Assembly: GCA_051061015.1 (NCBI GenBank)
Contig: JBPFEG010000013.1
Coordinates: forward strand, 1-64,000
Length of the DNA: 64,000 nt
DNA from: Methylomicrobium sp051061015
GTDB lineage: Bacteria > Pseudomonadota > Gammaproteobacteria > Methylococcales > Methylomonadaceae
Reading direction: 5' to 3'
The first letter of the stretch is position 1. Each line of letters begins with the position of its first letter. A program made the translations under genes and the position numbers. Shown one piece after another: positions 47,488-56,653 of the stretch. The notes below the pieces were generated by a model. The model had not been told where the DNA came from. It saw only the letters and a program-made list of their open reading frames with translations, and made no database searches.

Positions 47488-48637
47488 CGGCCGACGTCAG
47501 CATTTCCAAAGCCAGCGCCGCCATATTTTTCGAACCGCCGCCCTGCCCCAAGCTCGCTTTGACGCCTTGCAGATGCCCGCGCATCTGCCGGGCATAGTCC
47601 GCATCGGTCAGAATATGAGTAATCTCGGCGGCCAGTTTTTCGGCGCTGGCCTCATGTTGAATCAGCTCCTTCACGATACTTTTGCCGGCCACGATATTCG
47701 GCAGGCCGATAAACCGGGTTTTAACTAGAAACCGGCCCAGCCAGTAGGTCAGCGGCGATAATTTGTAGCAAATGACCATCGGCACGGTCAGCAGGGCGAT
47801 TTCGAGCGAGGCGGTGCCCGAAGTCGTCATGATCGCGTCGCAGCATTGCATCACATCGTACGGCTGATCCTTGATCACCGTAATTTTTACCGGCGAGGTT
47901 TGCAGGTATTCTTGCAGCATCTCATCGGCAATCGATCCGGCTTGCGGCAGGATGAACTGCACGCCAGGCACACGAGCTGAAATCGTTTCGACTGCTTTCA
48001 GCATGACCGGCAGCATGCGCCTGATTTCGCCGCTCCGGCTGCCAGGCAACAGGCCGACGACCGGTTTATCGGCGAGCAGGCCGAAGCGCGCGAAATCTTC
48101 ACCTTTGCTGTATTGAGGATGCACCTTGTCCACCGAAGGATGGCCGACATAGCGCACCGGCACGTTTTCGGCCTCGTAATAAGCCGTCTCGAACGGAAAG
48201 ATCACGGCCATCATGTCGATCACGCGGCCATACTGCTTGACCCTGCCCGGGCGCCATGCCCATACCTGCGGGCTGACATAAAACAACACCTTGATGCCGA
48301 TCTGTTTGGCATAAGTTGCCAGCTTGAAGTTGAATTCCTTGTAATCGACACAAACCAGCAAATCCGGACGCTCGGTCGCCAGCAGCGACTGCATCAATTT
48401 TAGCGCGCGGCGGATTTCGGCATAATGTTTGACTACCTCGACCAGGCCGATCACGGCGATTTGCGATGAGTCGTAACGTACATCGATCCCCGCTCCGGCC
48501 ATTTTTGTACCGCCCATACCGATGCCTTGCATGTCGGGCCGAAGTTTTTTCATTTCTTCGAACATATGGGCGGCGTGCTGGTCGCCGGATGCTTCGCCGG
48601 CGCTGAACATAACTTTATAGGGGGTGGGGTTTGGCAA
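47471..48637 (-). CDS. lpxB: Lipid-A-disaccharide synthase
   Basis: LpxB joins UDP-2,3-diacylglucosamine and lipid X to make the lipid A disaccharide at the inner face of the inner membrane. The protein has the N-terminal strand and loop KVMFSAGEASGDQHAA, the conserved VCVDYKEFNFKLATYAK and YVSPQVWAWRPGRVKQYG, and the C-terminal donor-binding region LLPGSRSGEIRRMLPVM and MTTSGTASLEIAL. The start seems to be TTG 48637 (MPNPTPYKVMFSAGE), since GAGGA lies six bases upstream. A TTG at 48643 is in frame but too close to that site. An internal ATG would cut the first strand. Confidence 0.95.
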   Translation of the reverse strand: MPNPTPYKVMFSAGEASGDQHAAHMFEEMKKLRPDMQGIGMGGTKMAGAGIDVRYDSSQIAVIGLVEVVKHYAEIRRALKLMQSLLATERPDLLVCVDYKEFNFKLATYAKQIGIKVLFYVSPQVWAWRPGRVKQYGRVIDMMAVIFPFETAYYEAENVPVRYVGHPSVDKVHPQYSKGEDFARFGLLADKPVVGLLPGSRSGEIRRMLPVMLKAVETISARVPGVQFILPQAGSIADEMLQEYLQTSPVKITVIKDQPYDVMQCCDAIMTTSGTASLEIALLTVPMVICYKLSPLTYWLGRFLVKTRFIGLPNIVAGKSIVKELIQHEASAEKLAAEITHILTDADYARQMRGHLQGVKASLGQGGGSKNMAALALEMLTSAVKNSR

Positions 48638-48864
48638 CGACAATCCTCGTTTAGCGGTTTAGGAGTGGACTATTGTAAGGCGATTTCAGCAAAGAAGTTA
48701 CTGTCTCACCATCCGGTTGCCTATCATGCCGACTTTATTATCCTTGTGCAGGAGGCTTTGAAGAAGCCCTCATTCATTCTCATTGAACCGCCATGATTCC
48801 GGCATCCGCAGCCTCAGGACAGGTATAATAATTATTTGTCCAGTGCCTCCCGGCTCTCTCGTTG

Positions 48865-50676
48865 ATGTCTAAAACCAAACCCTCGCCAGCGATGCGCCGC
48901 GCCGCCGAAGCGCCGCCGCTGCCTGTCGGCACAATCCCTTTTATCCTCTATTGCCTGTCCAGTTTCAAAGCTTGGATAACGCTGATGATCGTCTTTGAAA
49001 CGGGCCAGGCCGCCGGCAGCATCCTGGTGCCCTATGCGGTCAAGGCAATCATGGAAGGCGTCGCCGGCGATCTATCCGATGCTCATGCCGCGCTTGATGC
49101 ATTGCGAGGCCCCTTGCTGTTCCTGGGCGGGCTGACTATAGCCGAGATCCTGTGCAGCCGGGCCAGCGGCGCGATATTGATCACGATCGGACCACGCCTT
49201 CGCCAGCGCACCACGCGCTCTTTGTTTGCTTATCTGCAATACCATTCCGCGCGCTATTTCGGCAGCCATTTTGCCGGTGCGCTCGCGCATCGGATCAGCG
49301 AAACCGCGATCAGCGTTAATCATACGATCTGGGCGGTGCTGTGCGATTTCTGGCCGATTACGATTACTTTCAGCGTCTCTACCGCTTTGTTGCTCGGGGT
49401 GCATCAGGGACTCGGGCTTTTTGTCGCTGCCTGGGTTTTCGTGTATGTGGTGATTTCTTTCTGGCTGGCTACGCGCTGCCGTCCCTATTCGCAACATTAT
49501 GCCGGCATTCGCAGCATGGTGAACGGCAAGATCGTCGATTCGGTCACTAACAGTCTGAATGCCAAGCTATTCGCGTGCCAAAAGTTCGAACGCGATTATT
49601 TGCAGGGCTTTCTGGACACCGAACTGAAAGCCGCACGCCGCACCTTTTGGTTTATGGAGCGGGTGCGCTGGTTTCAATTCATCTCAGCCGGCGCGTTGAA
49701 ACTGGGCACGATCTATTATGCGCTGACCCTCTGGCAGGACGGCCTGATTGGCGTCGGCGATTTTACTATGAGCGTGGGCCTGGCGCTGATCATCATCGCC
49801 GACGCGCGCAATCTGTCACGCCATTTTCTGGAGTTTTTCGAATATGTCGGCAATATCGCGAATGGTGTCGAGACGATCGTTCGGCCGCACGACATCGTTG
49901 ATGTGCCTGACGCGAAACCACTGAAAGTAACCGAGGGACGGATCGAATTTCGCCATGTCACCTTCGGCTATCATCCGGCCCAACCGGTTTTCAGGAACCT
50001 GAATGTGGTGATCGAACCCGGCCAGCGGGTCGGGCTGGTCGGGTTTTCAGGCTCGGGCAAATCGACTTTCGTCAGCCTGATCCTGCGCAATTATGAACCG
50101 CAGCAAGGCAAAATCTGCATCGACGGCATGGACATCGCTCAAACGACACAAGAATCGCTGCATCAACAAGTCAGCCTGATCCCTCAGGATCCGACGCTGT
50201 TCCACCGCAGCCTGAAGGAAAACATCGGCTACGGCAAGCTCGACGCGAATGATCGGGAAATCGTCAACGCTGCCGCGTTCGCGCATGCTGATGACTTCAT
50301 TCAGGCGATGCCTGAAGGTTATGACGCGCTGGTCGGCGAGCGCGGCGTCAAGCTGTCCGGCGGCCAAAGGCAGCGAATTGCGATTGCGCGGGTGATGCTG
50401 AAGGATGCGCCGATCCTGATCCTGGACGAAGCGACGTCGAGCCTGGATTCGGTTACCGAAAAAACAATTCAGGAAAATCTGGCCCAGCTGATGGGACGAA
50501 AGACCGTGATTGCGGTCGCGCACCGCTTATCGACGATCGCTTACCTCGACCGCATCCTGGTCTTCGATCAGGGCCGTATCGTCGAGGACGGCCCGCATGA
50601 TCAATTACTGGCGCTGAAAGGTTATTATTACCGTTTATGGAGCATGCAGGCCGGCGGCTTTCTGCCGGAAGGTTAA
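48865..50676 (+). CDS. ABC transporter, fused permease and ATPase (exporter type)
   Basis: This 603-residue half-transporter has six membrane segments in the first 320 residues, followed by a nucleotide-binding domain. Walker A is GFSGSGKST, the signature LSGGQRQRIAIARVML, Walker B ILILDEATSSLDS and the H-loop VIAVAHRLSTI. It resembles MsbA-like lipid or peptide exporters of the ABCB type and should act as a dimer. The start ATG 48865 lies two codons into an open frame with a weak ribosome site. lpxB lies divergently upstream, but the protein is not close enough to MsbA by eye to assign lipid A export. Its stop overlaps the next gene's stop on the opposite strand. Confidence 0.9.
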   Translation: MSKTKPSPAMRRAAEAPPLPVGTIPFILYCLSSFKAWITLMIVFETGQAAGSILVPYAVKAIMEGVAGDLSDAHAALDALRGPLLFLGGLTIAEILCSRASGAILITIGPRLRQRTTRSLFAYLQYHSARYFGSHFAGALAHRISETAISVNHTIWAVLCDFWPITITFSVSTALLLGVHQGLGLFVAAWVFVYVVISFWLATRCRPYSQHYAGIRSMVNGKIVDSVTNSLNAKLFACQKFERDYLQGFLDTELKAARRTFWFMERVRWFQFISAGALKLGTIYYALTLWQDGLIGVGDFTMSVGLALIIIADARNLSRHFLEFFEYVGNIANGVETIVRPHDIVDVPDAKPLKVTEGRIEFRHVTFGYHPAQPVFRNLNVVIEPGQRVGLVGFSGSGKSTFVSLILRNYEPQQGKICIDGMDIAQTTQESLHQQVSLIPQDPTLFHRSLKENIGYGKLDANDREIVNAAAFAHADDFIQAMPEGYDALVGERGVKLSGGQRQRIAIARVMLKDAPILILDEATSSLDSVTEKTIQENLAQLMGRKTVIAVAHRLSTIAYLDRILVFDQGRIVEDGPHDQLLALKGYYYRLWSMQAGGFLPEG

Positions 50677-52352
50677 GCCCGAAACGGCTCTTTCAGCCAG
50701 GTCCGTTTCGCAAGCACAATCGCTGCGATCGGGATCATCAGGTTCAGACCCATCACCACGATCAGCAGCCAGCCGAGTTCGCGGTAATCTGCGGGAATCA
50801 CGATTTGGCCGGTTGCCGCGTCGCGCACCTCGCGCGTGATCACGAAGCCCTGATTCAGCCATTTGGTCAACAGTTGCGACAAGGACAGCGCAAGGTTCAC
50901 AAACGCCGCCATCACCGCGAAATAAGTCGCTTTCAGCTGTTTCGGCGCCGAATTGGCGATCCAGGCCAGCATCGGAATCATCGCGATCTGGCCCAGCGGC
51001 GATTCGAGAGCGGTATCGACCAGCGCGATGAAGCGGGCATCGACGATGCCGCCGGTCACCTCCGCCGTCCATTTATGAAGGCCGTAATACAGCGCGATAT
51101 TCGGCAGGTAAAGCACCCCCAGCACAATGGTCAGCACCGCGATGATATAGGTAATCGGGCGTTCGGCCATGAAGCGGCGAAACAGAAACATGCCAACCAG
51201 GGTCAGTCCGCTCGAAATCAGCGATAACTTCGAAATGAACTGCTGGTCGAAGCCGAGGTCGTCGATCATCCACCAGGTTTCGCCCGCTCCGGCGGTCGGC
51301 ACGGCGCGGAACGCGAAGATCACGAACGCAGTTCCGTACAATTGATTTTTCGTTTTGCGATCGAGATCCATCGTCAATCGCCACATCAAAAACAGCACGA
51401 TGGTCAGCGACCCGCTGAAAACGATCTCTTCGCTGTTCGAAAAGCCGCCCAGTCCGATCGCCGCAGCAAACAACGCAAATCCGAGGCCCCCGCCCAACAG
51501 CGGCCAATTCACTGCAGGGACTGCATGTGTATCGGCAAAGGCCAGGCGGCGAATCTCTTCAAGCTCGAAACCTTGCGCGGCAAGGCGCCATTCTTTCTGC
51601 GAACGCAAATACGCCGACAGCGCAACGCCCAGGATCGAAATCACCGGAATCCACAGCGCCCATCGGTAAATCGACAGATAAATCGCCGCTTTTTTGGCCG
51701 CGGTCATCGATTCCACGCCGCTGAAAAACGCGACATTCACGCCCGCCACCAGCAGGCTGCCGCCGATGATCGCGACCCGGCCCAGGGTCTGCATCGTGGT
51801 ATGCGCCGCCAGAATTTCCGGTTCGGGAAGCGGCCGGCCTTGCTCGTTGGTGACGGCAACAGCTTCCACGGTCATCGCATCGGCTACGGTATCCTGAATC
51901 ACATAGCCGACCGGAGCCAGCAGCGCCGCCAAAACATACCAGTTTTCGACAGGCCACACGGACTGCATGTATTCCAGATCGCTCAACAGGTTGATCATGA
52001 TCAGCAGACTGGCCGCGATCAGCGAAGCCCCCAGATAGATCAGTCCGGCCTTGTGGCGCCACAACAAATCGACCAGATGCCCTACCGGCATCTTCAAGGC
52101 CCAGGGCAGCATTGCCCAAAACCCCAGACCAGCCAAAAATTCGGCGCTCAGGCCGAGATATTCCTTCACGAAAAAAGTCCCGACAATGCCGGTCAGACCG
52201 GATACGCCCGCCGCCAGATAAACCATTAATGGCGGCACATAGCTGATGCGCATCTGCCGGCCCAGATCAATCACATTGCGGTCCAGCCATTTTCTCAAAA
52301 AGGCAATGATCGATGCGGCATCTTGATTCGCGAGTGATTGACCCTTGCTCAT
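50673..52352 (-). CDS. Folate/biopterin (BT1)-type MFS transporter
   Basis: This 559-residue membrane protein has 12 or so hydrophobic segments. Its N-terminal region resembles BT1/FBT family carriers: RISYVPPLMVYLAAGVSGLT, then GLSAEFLAGLGFWAMLPWAL and KMPVGHLVDLLWRHK. That family includes folate and biopterin carriers; the substrate here is not known. I start it at ATG 52352 (MSKGQSLANQDAASIIAFLR); an upstream frame to 52466 adds residues without similarity. It converges on the ABC transporter gene and the two stop codons overlap by four bases. Confidence 0.78.
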   Translation of the reverse strand: MSKGQSLANQDAASIIAFLRKWLDRNVIDLGRQMRISYVPPLMVYLAAGVSGLTGIVGTFFVKEYLGLSAEFLAGLGFWAMLPWALKMPVGHLVDLLWRHKAGLIYLGASLIAASLLIMINLLSDLEYMQSVWPVENWYVLAALLAPVGYVIQDTVADAMTVEAVAVTNEQGRPLPEPEILAAHTTMQTLGRVAIIGGSLLVAGVNVAFFSGVESMTAAKKAAIYLSIYRWALWIPVISILGVALSAYLRSQKEWRLAAQGFELEEIRRLAFADTHAVPAVNWPLLGGGLGFALFAAAIGLGGFSNSEEIVFSGSLTIVLFLMWRLTMDLDRKTKNQLYGTAFVIFAFRAVPTAGAGETWWMIDDLGFDQQFISKLSLISSGLTLVGMFLFRRFMAERPITYIIAVLTIVLGVLYLPNIALYYGLHKWTAEVTGGIVDARFIALVDTALESPLGQIAMIPMLAWIANSAPKQLKATYFAVMAAFVNLALSLSQLLTKWLNQGFVITREVRDAATGQIVIPADYRELGWLLIVVMGLNLMIPIAAIVLAKRTWLKEPFRA

Positions 52353-52542
52353 GAATTCTCCTACGATTTTTCGGCTTCGAACACGAGACTGTTGACATCT
52401 ATGCTTGATGTTAAGTTCGCGGTTGAAATTGAGGATGACTTGGATAACGGAACGCATAAGGAACACCCATCCTTGTCCCTTTCTTACGGCGATTGCATGT
52501 ATTGGCTGGGCGTAATCAAAGCGGGTGCGGGATCGAACAATC

Positions 52543-53328
52543 CTACTCCGCTATCATCCCGTTTTTCAGATAGCTTTCCGCATAATTGAACACGATGTCG
52601 GTATCGGGAAGCACTTTGGCCTCGATTTTGTCCTTATATTCAAGACGAAGCAATATATCCTTGATGATATTGATACGCGCGCTTTTTTTGTCGTCGGCCC
52701 GCACCACCGTCCAAGGCGCATCCAGATGATGGGTCCTGGCGAACATGATGTTGCGAGCGAGACTATAGTCATCCCAATGCTTAACGGCTTCCAGATCGAC
52801 TGGGCTGGTTTTCCATTGTTTCAGTGGATCCCGTTCACGGGCTTCAAGACGCCGCTTTTGTTCTTCACGGCTGATATCCAGATAGTATTTAAAGAGCTTG
52901 ATGCCGGATCGTACCAACATCAGCTCAAAATCCGGAACGGTTTCGAGAAACTCGTGATATTCCTCGTCACTGCAAAAGCCCATCACCCGCTCGACGCCGG
53001 CGCGGTTGTACCAACTGCGGTTGAACAAGACTATTTCCTGAGCAGCCGGCAGATGCGGCGCATAGCGCTGAAAATACCAGCTACTGTTGTCCCGGTCGGA
53101 AGGTTTACCCAATGCGATTACGCGGGTTTCGCGCGGACTCAGATGCTGGATGATCCGCTTGATCGAACCGTCCTTGCCGCCGGCATCGCGTCCTTCGAAA
53201 ATGATCAGCACTTTTTTGTCGTGCTTGATAATGTGCTTCTGCAGTTTGACCAGTTCAATCTGCAATTCAGTCAGGATGGTTTTGTATTCTTCCTTGCGGA
53301 TTTTCTTGTTGTCGAGTTTATGTTTCAT
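52543..53328 (-). CDS. ppk2: Polyphosphate kinase 2
   Basis: PPK2 transfers phosphate between polyphosphate and nucleotides, usually making GTP or ATP from the diphosphate. The 261-residue protein has Walker A FEGRDAGGKDGSIKRI (about 44-59), the lid region NRSWYNRAGVERVMGF with the catalytic basic residues, and the C-terminal DDKKSARINIIKDILLRLEY. Length and domain content fit a single-domain PPK2, class I by overall look. It is the last gene of a three-gene minus-strand unit with 45-base gaps. Confidence 0.94.
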   Translation of the reverse strand: MKHKLDNKKIRKEEYKTILTELQIELVKLQKHIIKHDKKVLIIFEGRDAGGKDGSIKRIIQHLSPRETRVIALGKPSDRDNSSWYFQRYAPHLPAAQEIVLFNRSWYNRAGVERVMGFCSDEEYHEFLETVPDFELMLVRSGIKLFKYYLDISREEQKRRLEARERDPLKQWKTSPVDLEAVKHWDDYSLARNIMFARTHHLDAPWTVVRADDKKSARINIIKDILLRLEYKDKIEAKVLPDTDIVFNYAESYLKNGMIAE

Positions 53329-53373
53329 GTCAGAGACGGACCTTGCTGGCGATTTTCCCGAGGAACTGTTGCA

Positions 53374-53751
53374 TCATTTGCCGATATTCACCAGCCATCC
53401 CCCGTTCCCTTTGCACTGGTTTGCCCCTTCGGCATTGATACTGATTCTGGCAAAAGTCCCCAGCAATGCCGCTGGCAGCGTTCCACTGACCTGAAAACCC
53501 TGCGCAACCGGCTTCACCGCAACCGATACCGGGCTGTTTTTGACAGCTACTTTGATCGTCTCCGGTTTGGTATTTGGCGAGGCAATAAACGAAAATCCGG
53601 CGTTCGGGGACACATCCGCCTTGTCCGGCGGAGAAAATTGGCTAAAGCCCGGTTTTTCGCAGGCTTTTGAGCTACTGCTGCTGCCGTAAGCCCAGACAGC
53701 ATGAGAGGTAAATGAAGCAACAATCATCCAGAGTATTGGTAACGATTTCAT
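53374..53751 (-). CDS. Exported protein of unknown function
   Basis: This 125-residue protein has a signal peptide (MKSLPILWMIVASFTSHAVW, cleavage near AYG). The mature part starts with a serine run and SKACEKPGFSQFSPPDKADV, followed by beta-strand-like sequence (ETIKVAVKNSPVSVAVKPVA) and ends with ANQCKGNGGWLVNIGK. Two cysteines may pair. It may be a small Ig-like periplasmic or surface domain. It is placed between a HEAT-like gene and ppk2, 45 bases from each. No known family is recognised. Confidence 0.7.
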   Translation of the reverse strand: MKSLPILWMIVASFTSHAVWAYGSSSSSKACEKPGFSQFSPPDKADVSPNAGFSFIASPNTKPETIKVAVKNSPVSVAVKPVAQGFQVSGTLPAALLGTFARISINAEGANQCKGNGGWLVNIGK

Positions 53752-53796
53752 CGTAAGACTCCCAAATAGTGAAATTACCGTGTATGAGCGGATGAG

Positions 53797-54117
53797 TTAT
53801 TTCAACTGTTCGATCCGTTGACGGGCCGCCTCGCCGAAAGGCGATTCCGGCTCTTTCTGGCGGATAAGCTCAAGCGTCTCAAGACTTTTTGAATTCAACG
53901 ATTCGATTGCGTGCAAACGCACCGTTGGATAATGCGCCCTGAGGGCGGCCAATTCCCGGAGATAAGGACTGGATTCATTCACCAGTCTGAGCAGGATTTT
54001 TTCTGGATCACCGGTGAAAAGATCGCGAACCAAATTATCGTAGCGAGTTTGTTCCCTCAGTATGTCTCGGGGATCGGCTCTTGGAGGTTTGGTCGGATCA
54101 TGGCAGCAAGAACTCAT
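53797..54117 (-). CDS. Small helical protein, HEAT-repeat-like
   Basis: This 106-residue cytosolic protein begins MSSCCHDPTKPPRADPRDIL, with a Cys-Cys-His cluster. It continues with helices reminiscent of HEAT or armadillo repeats (SSPYLRELAALRAHYPTVRL; HAIESLNSKSLETLELIRQK). It heads the unit that ends in ppk2, and diverges from the symporter gene. The function is unknown; a scaffold role is a guess from the helical repeats only. Confidence 0.6.
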   Translation of the reverse strand: MSSCCHDPTKPPRADPRDILREQTRYDNLVRDLFTGDPEKILLRLVNESSPYLRELAALRAHYPTVRLHAIESLNSKSLETLELIRQKEPESPFGEAARQRIEQLK

Positions 54118-54242
54118 GGCGGTATTCCTACAGGACTAGGATTAGAACATATTACACCCAAACCCGGATCACCGGTTATCTTCTCAATATGCAGAATGAT
54201 ACACTGAATCGGATTCCCTGCTTCCCTGAACAAGCCTTCTTC

Positions 54243-55544
54243 ATGAACAAGCCCAGCCTATTCGCATTGCCTTTATATATTCAGGTCATTATCGGCGTTC
54301 TGTCCGGGACTATTCTGGGCGTCATTTTCGGAACCGAGAATTATGGCTTCAATTTATTGAACAACGCGACGCTCGGCCAATTGGGACAACTGGTGATTCG
54401 TCTGTTGAAAGCCCTGGCGGCGCCTCTGGTCTTTTTCGCTATCCTGGACGCGATGATCAATACAGACATCTCGTTCAAGCACGGCCGCCGCCTGTTGGGT
54501 TTATGTTCGATAAATCTGGCGGTGGCGATAATCATCGGTCTGACGTTGATGAATTGCCTGCATCCAGGCCATTTTTGGGAAGGCAGGCTGACAGCGATGA
54601 CCGCTCAGCTGCAAGGCGGAGGAAATAGCCTGGCGCCAAAGCCGGCACCGGCAAATCTTACGCTCGATCCGTTAAAAAATATCGCAGGCTACATACCGGA
54701 AAGTCTGGCTGAACCATTCGTCAAAAATAACATGATTGCGATCATTTTACTGGCCCTGCTGGCCGGCAGTGCAATCCGCCGACTGAAACGGCAGGCCGCA
54801 GACGAGGATCAGTCGGGTCTGCACCTGCTCGAAAAACTGATCGGCCTCGGCTGCCGCCTGCTGATCCAGATGCTGCTCTGGGTCGTCAAGGCCATACCGT
54901 TCGCGGTTTTCGGTGTCGTCGCGCAGGTGGTCGGCAAAGCGGGTCTGGAGGTTTTTGAATTGGTTGCGGTATTTTTAGTCACGATGCTGGGCGGTTTGAT
55001 GATCCATGCGCTCGTTTATTATCCGTGCGTGGCAAAATGGGGTGGCAAGATGCCGATCCGACGCTATTTCGGTGAAGGTGCCGATGCGATAATGACCGGT
55101 CTGTCGACTAACAGCAGCCTCGCGACGATGCCGATCACCTTGCGTTGCCTGACGGAAAAGATGGGCATCTCGAGCCGTTCGGCGCGTCTGTCGGTCTGCA
55201 TAGGCACTAATTTGAACAATGACGGCATCATTCTGTATGAAGCGATGGCAGCGCTGTTCCTGGCACAAGCGATCGGCATCGAACTGAATTTCGCGCAGCA
55301 ATTGATTATTATTGCCGCGGCTATTATGGTAGGCATCGGCATTTCTGGAATCCCGGAAGCGGGCCTGATTGCCCTCCCTTTGGTATTGAGCAGTGCGTGC
55401 CTGCCGGAAGGACTGGTGGTTATCGCGGTGCCGCTGATCACCACGATCGACTGGATCATAGCGCGCTTCCGGTCCGGCGTGAATGTGATGAACGATATGC
55501 TGATTGCCATTCTGCTCGACAGGCTCGAAAGAGGCAGGGATTAA
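54243..55544 (+). CDS. Dicarboxylate/amino acid:cation symporter (DAACS family)
   Basis: This 433-residue inner-membrane carrier of the SDF/DAACS family is a GltP/DctA relative. It has the first segments (LPLYIQVIIGVLSGTILGVI), the conserved LIRLLKALAAPLVFFAILDA region, the serine-rich hairpin ALSTNSSLATMPITLRC (seen as TGLSTNSSLATMP), and the substrate-site helix VCIGTNLNNDGIILYEAMAA. It takes up C4-dicarboxylates or acidic amino acids with Na+ or H+; the exact substrate cannot be read. I start it at ATG 54243; earlier in-frame starts overlap the divergent gene. Confidence 0.9.
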   Translation: MNKPSLFALPLYIQVIIGVLSGTILGVIFGTENYGFNLLNNATLGQLGQLVIRLLKALAAPLVFFAILDAMINTDISFKHGRRLLGLCSINLAVAIIIGLTLMNCLHPGHFWEGRLTAMTAQLQGGGNSLAPKPAPANLTLDPLKNIAGYIPESLAEPFVKNNMIAIILLALLAGSAIRRLKRQAADEDQSGLHLLEKLIGLGCRLLIQMLLWVVKAIPFAVFGVVAQVVGKAGLEVFELVAVFLVTMLGGLMIHALVYYPCVAKWGGKMPIRRYFGEGADAIMTGLSTNSSLATMPITLRCLTEKMGISSRSARLSVCIGTNLNNDGIILYEAMAALFLAQAIGIELNFAQQLIIIAAAIMVGIGISGIPEAGLIALPLVLSSACLPEGLVVIAVPLITTIDWIIARFRSGVNVMNDMLIAILLDRLERGRD

Positions 55545-55623
55545 TCTAATTGCCGCTTGCGCTGTCTAATTGAGCCTAACTGAGTTATTTTATCGGAGTG
55601 TGTCATTATGAGTATTTACGAGC

Positions 55624-55830
55624 ATGAGCCATAACACTGTCTTTGTCAGAATCAAATGGATAATTCTGCTTCTGTTGTTCATGTTGCTCGATACGTTGCC
55701 CGTACCGGTGCTTGGGTTCGTTTTACTCTACGTTTTGCTCTTCCGGCCGCTGTGGTTCAAGCATGCGGTTCAGGAAATATACAATAATCGCGTTGACGAC
55801 GAAGAAGTCGATGTCAATGAGTTCAAATAA
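55624..55830 (+). CDS. Small two-span membrane protein, copy 1
   Basis: This 68-residue protein has two hydrophobic segments (IILLLLFMLLDTLPVPVL, GFVLLYVLLFRP) and the sequence FRPLWFKHAVQEIYNN before an acidic tail (DDEEVDVNEFK). It shares a pattern with the next gene: P-x-P-x-L then LYVLxxRPxWFKxxVxxIY. The two genes are 20 bases apart and evidently a tandem duplication. A short upstream frame (MSIYEHEP) ends just inside its start. No family name comes to mind. Confidence 0.7.
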   Translation: MSHNTVFVRIKWIILLLLFMLLDTLPVPVLGFVLLYVLLFRPLWFKHAVQEIYNNRVDDEEVDVNEFK

Positions 55831-55850
55831 ACCAACCTGCCTCATCCGCT

Positions 55851-56048
55851 ATGAGCAAATATAAAGATTCCTTCTCTTCCAGACTGGTTTTATGTTTCAT
55901 TGCGGTGGTCGGATTAATCGTTTTGCATGTGATTCCGCTGCCGATTCTGGAAACCCTCGTATTGTATGTGCTGATTGCGCGTCCATACTGGTTTAAAGAA
56001 CTGGTCGATCAGATTTATAGCAGCAAAAAGCCGGAAAGCTCAGACTGA
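55851..56048 (+). CDS. Small two-span membrane protein, copy 2
   Basis: This 65-residue protein is a paralogue of the preceding gene: SRLVLCFIAVVGLIVLHVIP then LPILETLVLYVLIARPYWFK and ELVDQIYSSKKPESSD. The shared ending LYVL-RP-WFK-V-IY suggests a conserved contact surface on the cytosolic side. The tail is shorter and more mixed in charge than in copy 1. The pair is probably cotranscribed. The function is unknown. Confidence 0.7.
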   Translation: MSKYKDSFSSRLVLCFIAVVGLIVLHVIPLPILETLVLYVLIARPYWFKELVDQIYSSKKPESSD

Positions 56049-56205
56049 TCGATCTGGGTTTTTTTTGATGATTCACCACGTTAATCCGCTGGCGATTCTG
56101 GCGCATTGATATCGCAGAGTCTGAACAAGTCGCCGCGGAAATCGCTGATTTCGAAAAGCAAACAAAATGAATCAGGCGCAGACGGTCGCCCAAAAACGCG
56201 AGGCA

Positions 56206-56237
56206 ATAAAAAAGGGCTATCCTTTCGGATAGCCCTT
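56206..56237 (-). terminator. Terminator of the tRNA-Ala/Glu operon
   Basis: On the minus strand AAGGGCTATCC pairs perfectly with GGATAGCCCTT around a four-base GAAA loop and is followed by TTTTATT. It lies seven bases beyond the 3' end of the last tRNA-Glu. Confidence 0.92.
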
Positions 56238-56243
56238 CAAAGA

Positions 56244-56319
56244 TGGCGTCCCCAAGGGGGTTCGAACCCCTGTTACCGCCGTGAAAGGGCAGTGTCCTAG
56301 GCCGCTAGACGATGGGGAC
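56244..56319 (-). tRNA. tRNA-Glu (TTC), copy 1
   Basis: This 76-nt tRNA starts GTCCCCATCGTCTAGCGGCC and has an encoded CCA. The anticodon arm CCGCC/GGCGG-like stem with loop CCTTTCA gives anticodon TTC. It is identical by eye to the second copy, 103 bases upstream. It is the last gene of the minus-strand run gltX, tRNA-Ala, tRNA-Glu, tRNA-Glu. Confidence 0.96.
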
Positions 56320-56422
56320 AGAATCTGATCTGTCTGGCATGATGTTTTGGTTAAAACAAACGCCCGGTTGGTTTTCACTTAATTACTGTCTAACACCAAT
56401 CAATAGGTGTACTATTGACAAG

Positions 56423-56498
56423 TGGCGTCCCCAAGGGGGTTCGAACCCCTGTTACCGCCGTGAAAGGGCAGTGTCCTAGGCCGCTAGACGATGGGGAC
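56423..56498 (-). tRNA. tRNA-Glu (TTC), copy 2
   Basis: This is the same 76-nt sequence as the neighbouring copy, with anticodon TTC and an encoded CCA. It lies 31 bases after tRNA-Ala. Two close copies indicate a tandem duplication that raises gene dosage. Confidence 0.96.
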
Positions 56499-56529
56499 AA
56501 ATAATTTAAGTGTCAATCCGTCTTAATTT

Positions 56530-56605
<76 letters not shown>

Positions 56606-56653
56606 ATCAGTTTAGAAAGACTATTATACAGGACTTAGCCTTTCTGTCCAATA

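Noticed and set aside
52525..53670. 381-codon open frame on the plus strand
   Set aside because: Antisense to ppk2 and the small exported gene, both of which have clear protein features on the minus strand.
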